This document shows, piece after piece, positions 44,780 through 53,521 of a stretch of 64,000 nucleotides of DNA. The DNA lies in NCBI RefSeq assembly GCF_000967965.1, contig NZ_LACC01000011.1:472846-536845 (forward strand), read 5' to 3'. The position numbers and the translations under genes are program-made. The first letter of the stretch is position 1. Each line of letters begins with the position of its first letter. Source of the stretch: Pseudomonas fluorescens. Its GTDB lineage: Bacteria; Pseudomonadota; Gammaproteobacteria; Pseudomonadales; Pseudomonadaceae. The notes beneath the pieces were generated by a model that worked only from the letters and a program-made list of their open reading frames with translations, was not told the DNA's origin and made no database searches.

Positions 44780-46915
44780 ATGTTTAAGTATTTGAGCATC
44801 TTTCGAACCACCTGCTTGCCCCGTGCGATGTTGATGACACTCTTTGCCATGGGCCTGCCCGTCATGAGCGTTTGGGCCGCAGACCCGGTCGTTCCGGCCG
44901 TGCCGGACGTGCCCAGCCTGCAGTCACTGCGCGGCATGACGCCTCCCGACCCTTCAGGAACCGAAGGCGGGCGCAAGGTCGACCTGATGGCCGACTACGT
45001 GCTCAATCGCTCAGCGGCCGTTTTCCTGGGCAAGGCACTGTTCTGGGACATGGAGATCGGCAGTGACGGCTCCACCGCTTGCGCGTCTTGCCACTTCCAC
45101 GCGGGTGTCGATCATCGCACCACCAACCAGATCAACCCGGGCCAGGCGAACACCAACGCGAACGTCTCGTCGATCTTCAACAAGCCGTTTACCGCGTCGG
45201 ATATTCCGGGCGACGTGCCGAGCTACACCACCAGGTCCGGTGGCAAAGGCGGTCCGAACTACCTGCTGAAGAAAAGTGACTTCCCGACCCACGTGCTGGC
45301 CGATCCGCTGGATCGCAACTCGGCGATTGTCTATTCAAGCGATGATGTGATCGGCTCCCAAGGCGTGTTCGACGCCAACTTCGTCAAGCCCAATCAGTCG
45401 CGGTTCGACAAGTGCATTCAGCAACCAGACGGTATCTTCCAGGTGGGCGGTATCAATGTTCGCCGTAGCACAGGGCGTAACGCACCGACGGTGATCAACG
45501 CTGCGTTCAACGTGCGCAACTTCTGGGATGGCCGGGCCAACAACGTATTCAACGGTTTCTCACCGTTCGGCAATCGCGACCCTGACGCCGGGATTTTCGT
45601 GACGAGCGATCGCAGTGGCGTGGCGACCAAAGTCAGGCTGGCGCTCAAGGATGCTTCCGCCGCCTCGCAAGCGGTAGGGCCGCCCGGCAGCCCGGTGGAA
45701 ATGTCCTGCGGTGGGCGTACCTTCGCCGACATTGGCCGGCGCATGCTCGATACCTTGATACTCAAACAGCAACGGATCTCGTCAACCGACTCAGTACTCG
45801 GGCCGGTGTCCCGCGGCCGTCGGCCGACTTACCGTGAACTGATCAAGAACGCGTTCCAGCCGCGTTTGTGGAATGCCACGCAGCAGGTCTTGTTGGGCGA
45901 CGCCCCCTACACTCAGATGGAGGCGAACTTCCCGCTGTTCTTCGGGCTGGCGATTCAGATGTATGAGTCCACGCTGATCTCGGACCAGGCGCCGCTGGAT
46001 GCTTATTTGCAGGGCGATCATGCGGCCATGAACGACCAGCAGGTCCAGGGCATGAATCTGTTCCTGGGCAAGGGCAAGTGCGTCAGTTGCCACGGCGGCG
46101 CGGAATTGACCAACGCCGGCAGCCGCTTGCTGTTCCATCCTCGGGAACGGATCGAACGCATGGTCATGGCCGACAACCTCACGACGCTCTATGACAACGG
46201 CTTCTACAACACCGGGGTGCGTCCGACCTCGGAAGACCTGGCGCTCGGCGGGGCGGATGCCTGGGGCAATCCGTTGTCTTTCACTCGCGAGTACAACACC
46301 GTACTCCAGGGCGGCCAGATCCCTGACCCGCTGGAAGTTGATGTGTGCACCTTCGAAGTGCCTTTGAGCCCGGCCATCCCTTGTGATGCGACGCTCAAGC
46401 CCAATGTCGGTTTTCGCGATGCGGTCGATGGCGCCTTCAAGACACCGACCTTGCGCAATATCGCGTTGACCGGACCGTATTTCCACAACGGCAGTCGCGC
46501 AACGCTGCAACAGGTGATGGAGTTCTACAACCGCGGCGGCGACCGGCGTGGTGAAGATGCCAGCAACACCAGTGGCTTCGAGCACCCGGCGGTCAACCAG
46601 CACAACGGCTCGAACCTCGATCCGGACATGACTCGGCTGAACCTCACCCCGGTTGAAGTGGATGCGCTGGTCAAGTTCATGGAAGTCGGGCTGACCGACC
46701 CTCGGGTCGCGTGGGAACGGGCGCCGTTTGACCATCCATCGCTGGTACTGCCACAGGGCGAAAAGGGTGATGAAAACTCGGTCGGGCAAAAACCGGCCAG
46801 TCCGAAGATCACTACCCGGCAGGCGCAGGACGCCGAAATTGAGCTCAATCCGGTCGGTGCCGAAGGTCGCGCAGCGCTGGAAGGGCCGCTGCAACCGTTC
46901 AACAACGACCTGTAA
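44780..46915 (+). CDS. Long exported di-heme cytochrome c peroxidase/MauG superfamily protein
   Basis: 711 aa with a signal peptide (MLMTLFAMGLPVMSVWA, cleaved near residue 34). Two c-type heme motifs are present: CASCH at 101-105 and CVSCH at 434-438, the second in the classic peroxidase context MNLFLGKGKCVSCHGGAELTNAG. The typical C-terminal FKTPTLRNIALTGPYFHNGSRATLQQVMEFYN is followed by a polar tail. It is about twice the length of classical bacterial CcpA (about 330 aa); the extra lies mostly between the hemes, as in other long family members such as RoxA-type oxygenases. Peroxidase versus oxidase activity is undecided. Confidence 0.85.
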   Translation: MFKYLSIFRTTCLPRAMLMTLFAMGLPVMSVWAADPVVPAVPDVPSLQSLRGMTPPDPSGTEGGRKVDLMADYVLNRSAAVFLGKALFWDMEIGSDGSTACASCHFHAGVDHRTTNQINPGQANTNANVSSIFNKPFTASDIPGDVPSYTTRSGGKGGPNYLLKKSDFPTHVLADPLDRNSAIVYSSDDVIGSQGVFDANFVKPNQSRFDKCIQQPDGIFQVGGINVRRSTGRNAPTVINAAFNVRNFWDGRANNVFNGFSPFGNRDPDAGIFVTSDRSGVATKVRLALKDASAASQAVGPPGSPVEMSCGGRTFADIGRRMLDTLILKQQRISSTDSVLGPVSRGRRPTYRELIKNAFQPRLWNATQQVLLGDAPYTQMEANFPLFFGLAIQMYESTLISDQAPLDAYLQGDHAAMNDQQVQGMNLFLGKGKCVSCHGGAELTNAGSRLLFHPRERIERMVMADNLTTLYDNGFYNTGVRPTSEDLALGGADAWGNPLSFTREYNTVLQGGQIPDPLEVDVCTFEVPLSPAIPCDATLKPNVGFRDAVDGAFKTPTLRNIALTGPYFHNGSRATLQQVMEFYNRGGDRRGEDASNTSGFEHPAVNQHNGSNLDPDMTRLNLTPVEVDALVKFMEVGLTDPRVAWERAPFDHPSLVLPQGEKGDENSVGQKPASPKITTRQAQDAEIELNPVGAEGRAALEGPLQPFNNDL

Positions 46916-46931
46916 CTGTATTTGCCCTTGC

Positions 46932-46968
46932 GTCACTGGCGGCTGATGGCTGCCAGTGACGACTTTTT
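46932..46968 (+). terminator. Intrinsic terminator after the di-heme protein gene
   Basis: GTCACTGGC-N11-GCCAGTGAC, then gac and TTTTT. Confidence 0.85.
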
Positions 46969-47066
46969 ACAAATACCTCAGTATTTCACTCAGTAAATCG
47001 GGGGGGCTGCCGTTAAAGTGGTGGGCACATTGCCATCTATTGATCTGACGGGTCGGAGCTTTACCC

Positions 47067-48359
47067 TTGCCGCGCTCATCTGCTGTACGTTTCAGTCATT
47101 TCCTGCCGTCATTAGTACTGTTACTGGCGGGGCTTGCGGCTGCTTACATCAAGGATCTGAACGTCTTCTTCACGTCGCTGTTCAACGTGCTGCCTACCCT
47201 GGTGCTGTTGCTCGGTGGTGCCTATTGCGCGGTGTACCGACGCCAGCGTGAACTGTTTCTGATGGTCACGGTGTACATCGCCTACTTCCTGCTCGACACC
47301 CAGACCGACTATTACCGCGACAACGGCAAGGTGCGTGACGATGCCGCCGTGGTCTTTCATTTGTGTTGCCTGCTGCTGCCGCTGCTGTTTGGCGTGTTCG
47401 CGGCGTGGCAGGAACGTACCCATCTGTTCCAGGACATGGTGGCACGCTTCGCGGTTTTGCTCGCGGTCGGCAGCGTGACGCTGGCGCTTGAGCAAAGTTA
47501 TCCACACGCGCTGCTGATCTGGCTGTCGGAGATTCGCTGGCCTGCCTTGCATGGCGCCTGGATGAGCCTGATCCAGTTGTCCTATCCGGTGTTCATTGCG
47601 GCGTTCCTGCTGCTGGCCTGGCAATACTGGCGCAACCCGCGCCCGCTCCATGCCGCGCAATTGGTGGGGCTGCTCGGGTTGTTCTGGATGTTGCCGAAAA
47701 CCTTCATCCTGCCGTTCACGCTGAACATCATGTGCAGCCAGGTGATGCTGATGATCGCCGCCGCCGTTGCCCACGAAGCCTATCAAATGGCCTTCCGCGA
47801 CGAACTGACCGGGCTGCCGGGCCGTCGTGCGCTGAATGAACGCATGCAACGGTTGGGGCGCAACTACGTGCTTGCCATGAGCGACGTCGACCACTTCAAG
47901 AAATTCAACGACACCCACGGCCACGACGTCGGCGACCAGGTGCTGCGACTGGTGGCCAGCAAACTGTCGAAAATCGGCGGTGGCGGTAAGGCTTATCGCT
48001 ACGGCGGTGAGGAGTTCGCCCTAGTGTTTGCAGGCAAGACCCTCGAAGAGTGCATGCCGCATCTTGAAGTGATCCGCGAGTCCATCGCCACTTACAACAT
48101 TCAATTGCGAAACCAGGAAAATCGCCCGCAGGACGATCAGCAGGGGCGCCAGCGGCGTGCCGGTTCCGGTGCGTCGAGTGTGTCGGTGACGGTCAGTATC
48201 GGCGTCGCCGAGCGGATCGATCAGCGCACCCCCGAAGAGGTGCTCAAGTCCGCTGACCAGGCGCTCTACAGCGCCAAAGGCGCCGGGCGCAACTGCGTGA
48301 TGGCGTTCGGGCAGAACCGCCGTGGCGCCGTGCGCATGGACGCCGCTACGGTTGAGTGA
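47067..48359 (+). CDS. Membrane-bound diguanylate cyclase (GGDEF)
   Basis: 430 aa from TTG 47067 with GGAG nine bases upstream; no ATG gives the full membrane region. The N-terminal half has about seven TM segments, unlike a named sensor domain. The GGDEF domain starts near 255 (FRDELTGLPGRRALNERMQRLG, DVDHFKKFNDTHGHDVGDQVL), with active-site YGGEEF at 312-317, so catalysis of c-di-GMP formation is likely. No RxxD inhibitory site precedes it (KIGGGGKAYRYGGEEF). The C-terminal region holds an inserted polar stretch (RPQDDQQGRQRRAGSG). Confidence 0.88.
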   Translation: MPRSSAVRFSHFLPSLVLLLAGLAAAYIKDLNVFFTSLFNVLPTLVLLLGGAYCAVYRRQRELFLMVTVYIAYFLLDTQTDYYRDNGKVRDDAAVVFHLCCLLLPLLFGVFAAWQERTHLFQDMVARFAVLLAVGSVTLALEQSYPHALLIWLSEIRWPALHGAWMSLIQLSYPVFIAAFLLLAWQYWRNPRPLHAAQLVGLLGLFWMLPKTFILPFTLNIMCSQVMLMIAAAVAHEAYQMAFRDELTGLPGRRALNERMQRLGRNYVLAMSDVDHFKKFNDTHGHDVGDQVLRLVASKLSKIGGGGKAYRYGGEEFALVFAGKTLEECMPHLEVIRESIATYNIQLRNQENRPQDDQQGRQRRAGSGASSVSVTVSIGVAERIDQRTPEEVLKSADQALYSAKGAGRNCVMAFGQNRRGAVRMDAATVE

Positions 48360-48444
48360 TGATGGCGCATTCAGCGAGCGCAAAGTGATTGTGAGGCGTG
48401 GTCGGCAGCAGTAGGTTGGAGAAATCTGCCGACGGAGAATGACC

Positions 48445-50241
48445 ATGCCCGAGTACAAAGCTCCCTTGCGCGACATGCGCTTTCTGATCGACCACGTCTT
48501 CGACTTTCACCGCAACTACGCCGCACTGGGGGCCACCGATGCCAGCCCGGACATGGTCAATGCGATCCTCGAAGAAGGGGCGAAGTTCTGCGAAAACGTA
48601 CTGTCGCCGCTCAACCGCAGCGGCGATGAAGAAGGCTGCCATTTCGACAATGGCGTGGTCACCACACCCGCGGGCTTCAAGCAGGCATTCGCTCAATATG
48701 TCGCGGGCGGCTGGCATGGCCTGGCGGCGGATCCGCTTTACGGTGGTCAAGGGTTGCCGATCTCTCTGGGCCTGGTGATCAGCGAGATGGTGGGGTCCAG
48801 CAACACCTCATGGGGCATGTACCCCGGCCTGACCCACGGTGCGATGTCGGCGATTCACGCCCATGGCACCGAGGCGCAAAAGCAGACCTATTTGAAGAAG
48901 CTCACCGCTGGCCAATGGACCGGCACCATGTGCCTGACCGAAGCCCATTGCGGCACCGACCTGGGCATCATCAAGACCCGCGCCGTACCTGCGGCCGATG
49001 GCAGCTACGCGATCTCCGGCAGCAAGATCTTCATCTCCGCCGGCGAGCACGACATGAGCGCCAACATCATTCACCTGGTGCTGGCCAAATTGCCGGACGC
49101 ACCGGCCGGGACCAAGGGCATTTCGCTGTTCATCGTGCCCAAGTTCCTGCCCGATGCGGCGGGCGAAGCGGGCGAGCGCAACGGCGTGTCCTGCGGCTCG
49201 ATCGAACACAAAATGGGCATCAAGGCCTCGGCCACCTGCGTGCTGAACTTCGACGAGGCCAAGGGCTTCTTGATCGGCGAGCCGAACAAGGGCCTCAACT
49301 GCATGTTCACCATGATGAACCACGCGCGGCTGGGTACCGGCATGCAGGGGCTGTGTCTGGGGGAGGCGAGCTTCCAGGGCGCGATCAAATACGCCAACGA
49401 CCGTTTGCAGATGCGCTCGTTGACCGGCCCGAAAGCGCCGGAAAAAGCCGCCGATCCGATCATCGTGCACCCTGATGTGCGGCGGATGTTACTGACCATG
49501 AAAGCCTTCAACGAAGGCAACCGCGCGCTGACCTACTTCACCGCGCAGTTGCTCGACGTTGCCCACCTGAGCCCGGATGAAACAGCGCGCCAGGACGCCG
49601 AAGATTTGTTGGCGTTTCTCACGCCGATCTGCAAAGCCTTCATGACCGACACCGGTCTGGAGGTGACCAACCACGGCATGCAGGTGTTTGGCGGCCACGG
49701 GTTCATTCGCGAATGGGGAATGGAACAACTGGTGCGCGACTGCCGGATTGCGCCGATCTATGAGGGTACCAACGGCATTCAGGCGCTGGACTTGCTGGGG
49801 CGCAAGGTGCTCGGCAGTCAGGGCAAGCTGTTGCGCGGCTTCACCAAAATCGTCCACAAGTTCTGCGCGGCGAACGCCGAGCATCCACAACTGGCCGGGT
49901 ATGTGGCGCAGCTCAATCAACTGAACCAGCAGTGGGGTGAGTTGACTACCAAGGTCGGTATGGCAGCGATGAAAAACCCTGACGAGGTCGGTGCCGCGTC
50001 GGTGGATTACCTGATGTACAGCGGTTACATCATCCTCGGCTACCTGTGGTTGCGCATGGCGCTGGTGGCTCAGGCGCAGCTCGATGCGGGCAGCGACGAT
50101 GGCGATTTCTGCCGGGGCAAACTGGCGACCAACGAGTTTTACTTCAAGCGTCTGCTGCCACGCACTGCCGCTCATCGTGCGGCCATAGAGGCGGGTAGTG
50201 ATTGTCTGATGCAACTGCCGGCGGAGTTGTTTGCGCTTTAG
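48445..50241 (+). CDS. Acyl-CoA dehydrogenase, second of three
   Basis: 598 aa from ATG 48445 (MPEYKAPLRDMRFLIDHVFD), with GGAG seven bases upstream; two codons of the frame before it are ignored. Same class and motifs as the first copy ([26 protein letters not shown], catalytic IYEGTNGIQALDL). It lies after the GGDEF gene, with an 8-bp inverted repeat (GTCGGCAG at 48401, CTGCCGAC at 48426) in the leader, and ends at a terminator. Confidence 0.93.
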   Translation: MPEYKAPLRDMRFLIDHVFDFHRNYAALGATDASPDMVNAILEEGAKFCENVLSPLNRSGDEEGCHFDNGVVTTPAGFKQAFAQYVAGGWHGLAADPLYGGQGLPISLGLVISEMVGSSNTSWGMYPGLTHGAMSAIHAHGTEAQKQTYLKKLTAGQWTGTMCLTEAHCGTDLGIIKTRAVPAADGSYAISGSKIFISAGEHDMSANIIHLVLAKLPDAPAGTKGISLFIVPKFLPDAAGEAGERNGVSCGSIEHKMGIKASATCVLNFDEAKGFLIGEPNKGLNCMFTMMNHARLGTGMQGLCLGEASFQGAIKYANDRLQMRSLTGPKAPEKAADPIIVHPDVRRMLLTMKAFNEGNRALTYFTAQLLDVAHLSPDETARQDAEDLLAFLTPICKAFMTDTGLEVTNHGMQVFGGHGFIREWGMEQLVRDCRIAPIYEGTNGIQALDLLGRKVLGSQGKLLRGFTKIVHKFCAANAEHPQLAGYVAQLNQLNQQWGELTTKVGMAAMKNPDEVGAASVDYLMYSGYIILGYLWLRMALVAQAQLDAGSDDGDFCRGKLATNEFYFKRLLPRTAAHRAAIEAGSDCLMQLPAELFAL

Positions 50242-50263
50242 TCATATAAATCCGTTACAAAGA

Positions 50264-50288
50264 AGCTCGCCTTGCGCGGGCTTTTTTG
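50264..50288 (+). terminator. Intrinsic terminator after the second acyl-CoA dehydrogenase
   Basis: AGCTCGC-cttgc-GCGGGCT with one G-U pair, followed by six T. Confidence 0.85.
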
Positions 50289-50344
50289 TTGATGACTAAA
50301 AATAACAAAATGGTCATGAGTTGACCCTATGTGTCGCAAAAGTT

Positions 50345-50367
50345 GTTGGGTTACACTCCGACCCAAC
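50345..50367. promoter_or_regulatory. Inverted repeat upstream of the third acyl-CoA dehydrogenase
   Basis: GTTGGGT-N9-ACCCAAC, a perfect 7-bp inverted repeat 50-72 bases before the start codon. The size suits a TetR-type operator. It does not match the PsrA site G/CAAAC-N2-4-GTTTG/C. Confidence 0.4.
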
Positions 50368-50416
50368 GAAAATACTCTTCCTGTGAATCACCTGTATAGA
50401 TCTTGCGAGGTTTGCC

Positions 50417-52195
50417 ATGGCTGACTACAAAGCGCCCCTGCGCGATATGCGCTTCGTCCTCAATGAAGTTTTCGAGGTCGCCAAACTCTGGGCCGAACTG
50501 CCTGCACTGGCTGAAACCGTGGATGCAGAAACGGTCGAAGCCATCCTGGAAGAAGCCGGCAAAGTCACCAGCAAAAGCATCGCACCGCTGAGCCGTGCCG
50601 CTGACGAAGAAGGTTGCCATTGGGCGGACGGTGCCGTCACCACGCCGGCAGGTTTCCCACAGGCCTATCAGACCTACGCGGAAGGCGGCTGGGTCGGTGT
50701 CGGTGGCGATCCGTCCTACGGCGGCATGGGCATGCCCAAAGCCGTTTCGGCCCAGGTCGAAGAAATGGTCAACTCCGCCAGCCTGTCGTTCGGCTTGTAC
50801 CCGATGCTGACCGCTGGCGCTTGCCTGTCGATCAACGCCCACGCCAGCGAAGAGCTGAAAGCCGCGTACCTGCCGAACATGTACGCCGGCATCTGGGCCG
50901 GTTCCATGTGCCTGACCGAGCCGCACGCCGGTACAGACCTGGGAATCATCCGTACCAAGGCAGAGCCTCAGGCCGACGGTTCCTACAAGGTCAGCGGCAC
51001 CAAGATTTTCATCACCGGTGGCGAACACGACCTGACCGAAAACATCATCCACCTGGTGCTGGCCAAGCTGCCGGATGCACCGGCGGGGCCGAAAGGCATT
51101 TCGCTGTTCCTGGTACCCAAGTTCATGGTCAATGCCGATGGCAGCCTGGGCGCGCGCAACCCGGCGAACTGTGGCTCGATCGAGCACAAGATGGGCATCC
51201 AGGCGTCCGCGACCTGCGTGATGAACTTCGATGAAGCCGTGGGTTACCTGGTCGGCGAGCCAAACAAGGGCCTGGCGGCGATGTTCACCATGATGAACTA
51301 CGAGCGTCTGGGCGTCGGTATTCAGGGCCTGGCCACGGGCGAGCGCTCGTACCAGAACGCTGTGGAATACGCCCGTGACCGTCTGCAAAGCCGTTCGCCG
51401 ACCGGTGCACAGAACAAGGACAAAGTCGCTGACCCGATCATCGTCCACCCGGACGTGCGTCGCATGCTGCTGACCATGAAAGCTTCGAACGAAGGGGGCC
51501 GTGCGTTCTCCACCTACGTGGCGATGCAACTGGACACCGCCAAGTTCAGCGAAGACGCCACCACCCGCAAGCGTGCGGAAGACCTGGTGGCATTGCTGAC
51601 CCCGGTGGCCAAGGCGTTCCTGACCGACCTCGGCCTGGAAACCACCGTACACGGCCAGCAGATCTTCGGCGGCCACGGTTACATCCGTGAGTGGGGCCAG
51701 GAGCAACTGGTGCGTGACGTACGCATCACCCAGATCTACGAAGGCACCAACGGCATTCAGGCGCTGGACCTGGTCGGGCGCAAGATCGTCGGTAGCGGCG
51801 GGGCGTTCTACAATCTGTTCGCCGACGAGATTCGTCACTTCACGGCGACCGCCAGCGCGGACCTCGCCGAGTTCACCAAGCCGCTGAACGACGCGGTGAC
51901 CACCCTCGATGAACTGACCGCATGGCTGCTTGACCGAGCGAAGAGCAATCCGAACGAAATCGGCGCGGCGTCAGTCGAGTATCTACAGGTGTTCGGCTAC
52001 GTGGCGTACGCCTACATGTGGGCCCTGATGGCCAAGGCGGCTTTCGGCAAGGAAGCGCAAGACGATTTCTACGCCAGCAAACTGGGCACGGCGCGGTTCT
52101 ATTTCGCCCGCCTGCTGCCGCGCATTCACTCGTTGAGCGCGTCGGTGAAGGCCGGTAGTGAATCGTTGTTCCTGCTGGATGCAGGACAATTCTGA
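50417..52195 (+). CDS. Acyl-CoA dehydrogenase, third of three
   Basis: 592 aa, [20 protein letters not shown]. It keeps the class motifs (MCLTEPHAGTDLGIIRTKAE, FITGGEHDL, catalytic IYEGTNGIQALDL) but is more diverged from copies one and two than they are from each other, for example GGHGYIREWGQEQLVRD. It has its own leader with a 7-bp inverted repeat. The rsmY promoter begins immediately downstream, so no separate terminator is evident. Confidence 0.93.
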   Translation: MADYKAPLRDMRFVLNEVFEVAKLWAELPALAETVDAETVEAILEEAGKVTSKSIAPLSRAADEEGCHWADGAVTTPAGFPQAYQTYAEGGWVGVGGDPSYGGMGMPKAVSAQVEEMVNSASLSFGLYPMLTAGACLSINAHASEELKAAYLPNMYAGIWAGSMCLTEPHAGTDLGIIRTKAEPQADGSYKVSGTKIFITGGEHDLTENIIHLVLAKLPDAPAGPKGISLFLVPKFMVNADGSLGARNPANCGSIEHKMGIQASATCVMNFDEAVGYLVGEPNKGLAAMFTMMNYERLGVGIQGLATGERSYQNAVEYARDRLQSRSPTGAQNKDKVADPIIVHPDVRRMLLTMKASNEGGRAFSTYVAMQLDTAKFSEDATTRKRAEDLVALLTPVAKAFLTDLGLETTVHGQQIFGGHGYIREWGQEQLVRDVRITQIYEGTNGIQALDLVGRKIVGSGGAFYNLFADEIRHFTATASADLAEFTKPLNDAVTTLDELTAWLLDRAKSNPNEIGAASVEYLQVFGYVAYAYMWALMAKAAFGKEAQDDFYASKLGTARFYFARLLPRIHSLSASVKAGSESLFLLDAGQF

Positions 52196-52202
52196 TGAAG
52201 TA

Positions 52203-52232
52203 ACGTTATGTAAGCATTCTCTTACATAACGT
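52203..52232 (+). promoter_or_regulatory. GacA-binding upstream activating sequence of rsmY
   Basis: TGTAAG-cattct-CTTACA (52209-52226) is an exact match to the published GacA box TGTAAGN6CTTACA; the repeat extends to a perfect 12-bp inverted repeat ACGTTATGTAAG/CTTACATAACGT. Its centre is about 66 bases before the likely transcription start, the usual distance in rsm RNA promoters. A -10-like TAATCT is at 52271-52276. Confidence 0.95.
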
Positions 52233-52283
52233 GCTGCTGTTCTCCCATAGATGCAAATTGGATCCACAGCTAATCTACTTCTC

Positions 52284-52405
52284 ATGGACGTAGCGCAGGA
52301 AGCGCAAAGCAACAACAGGGACACGTAGGATTCTGCCAGGACGGTGGAGTGAAATGGATGTCAGGGAAACAGTCTGCAAAGCCCCGCTTCGGCGGGGTTT
52401 TCTTT
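52284..52405 (+). ncRNA. rsmY: RsmY small regulatory RNA
   Basis: About 120-nt RNA that binds and sequesters RsmA/RsmE (CsrA family) proteins. It has eight GGA motifs (at 52286, 52298, 52319, 52328, 52339, 52346, 52356 and 52365), several in AGGA or CAGGA context and some in predicted loops (GCGCAGGAAGCGC). It ends in an intrinsic terminator CCCCGC-ttcg-GCGGGG followed by TTTT. The GacA box and -10 place the start near 52284. Position between a fadE-like gene and a LysR gene fits rsmY rather than rsmX or rsmZ. Exact ends are estimated. Confidence 0.92.
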
Positions 52406-52422
52406 TGCCTGAAGAAAAGTTT

Positions 52423-53352
52423 TCAGCTTGTCCCATCCAGCGTCTGCACGCTGTTCAGGCGTCCATCCGGGCCGTTTATCACCTCTTCCAGCAATGTCCG
52501 CAGCAATGCCAGCGAGGCCTGTTGCCGTTGCACATCCCGACACACCAAACCGACTTTCAGCGGCACTCGAGGTTCGCTCAGGGGTTTCCACAGCAATTCG
52601 TGGTTGCCATGGGTCTTTTGCGAGCGTCCGGGCAATACCGTCGCCAGGCGCGTGTGGGGCAGGCTGTCGAGGATGCCGGCCATGTTGTTCAGTTCGGCTT
52701 GCACCTGTGGACGACGACCAAGGCTTGTCAGCTGTGCCTGCCAGATCTGCCTGATCTGAAATTCCTCGCCCAGCAGCAACATCGGCAGTTCAGCGGCCTG
52801 ACTCATGGACACTTTCTTGAATTCACGCAGTGGATGCTCTGCCGGGATGACCAGGGTCAGTTCATCTTCGTACAGCATCACGCCATGCAAGCCAGGCTGG
52901 CGGGGCGGCAGGTAGCCGATGCCGATATCCAGAGAACCGTTGAGCAGTCGCCGCTCGATTTCCAGCCCGGTCAGTTCATAGATCTGCACCACCAGATGCG
53001 GCTGCGCCTTGCGCACCCGCTCGAGCATCTGCGGAACGAGGCTGGTGTGCACGGTCTGTAATACACCGATGGCCAGGGTGCGCAGCGCCTGACCCTTGAA
53101 GTTGCCGAGCGCTTCCCGTGCCCGTTGCAGACCATCGAGCAAAGGCAGTGCGTGGTTGTACAGCGTATGGGCCGCGAGGGTCGGCAACAGGCGTTTGCTG
53201 CTGCGCTCGAACAGGCTCACCTCGAGGTTTTGCTCGAGGTGGCGGATTTGCTGGGACAGCGCCGGCTGGGAGATGGACAGGCGTTCGGCGGCCCGGCCCA
53301 CGTGGCCTTCTTCATAGACCGCGACGAAATAACGCAGTTGCTTGAAATCCAT
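52423..53352 (-). CDS. LysR-family transcriptional regulator
   Basis: 309 aa. N-terminal winged HTH (MDFKQLRYFVAVYEEGHVGRAAERLSISQPALSQQIRHLE) and a LysR substrate domain (about 92-300; RTLAIGVLQTVHTSLVP). It is divergent from the class III aminotransferase gene with 169 bases between, the usual arrangement for a regulator and its target. The effector is unknown. It is convergent with rsmY, its end only 18 bases from the RNA terminator. Confidence 0.9.
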   Translation of the reverse strand: MDFKQLRYFVAVYEEGHVGRAAERLSISQPALSQQIRHLEQNLEVSLFERSSKRLLPTLAAHTLYNHALPLLDGLQRAREALGNFKGQALRTLAIGVLQTVHTSLVPQMLERVRKAQPHLVVQIYELTGLEIERRLLNGSLDIGIGYLPPRQPGLHGVMLYEDELTLVIPAEHPLREFKKVSMSQAAELPMLLLGEEFQIRQIWQAQLTSLGRRPQVQAELNNMAGILDSLPHTRLATVLPGRSQKTHGNHELLWKPLSEPRVPLKVGLVCRDVQRQQASLALLRTLLEEVINGPDGRLNSVQTLDGTS

Positions 53353-53494
53353 AAGTATTACTTATCGAAAATGCTGGGAAATCGAAATGGCTGAATGCCT
53401 CACCTGAGCCTAGTCTAACCGCATTCACAGGGCTTACAGGGCCACAGAGCGCGATGAATACCCTTTGCTTCGATGGTATTTACATAGGTAAGGC

Positions 53495-53518
53495 AAAAAA
53501 CCTCAAAAGGTTTTTTTT
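53495..53518 (+). promoter_or_regulatory. Terminator-like hairpin directly before the aminotransferase start
   Basis: AAAAAACCT-caaa-AGGTTTTTT, then further T, ends three or four bases before ATG 53522. It covers the only ribosome-site-like AGG and looks like an intrinsic terminator, so it may attenuate transcription or hide translation initiation. The stem is A-T rich, so its stability is modest. Confidence 0.5.
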
Positions 53519-53521
53519 CAG

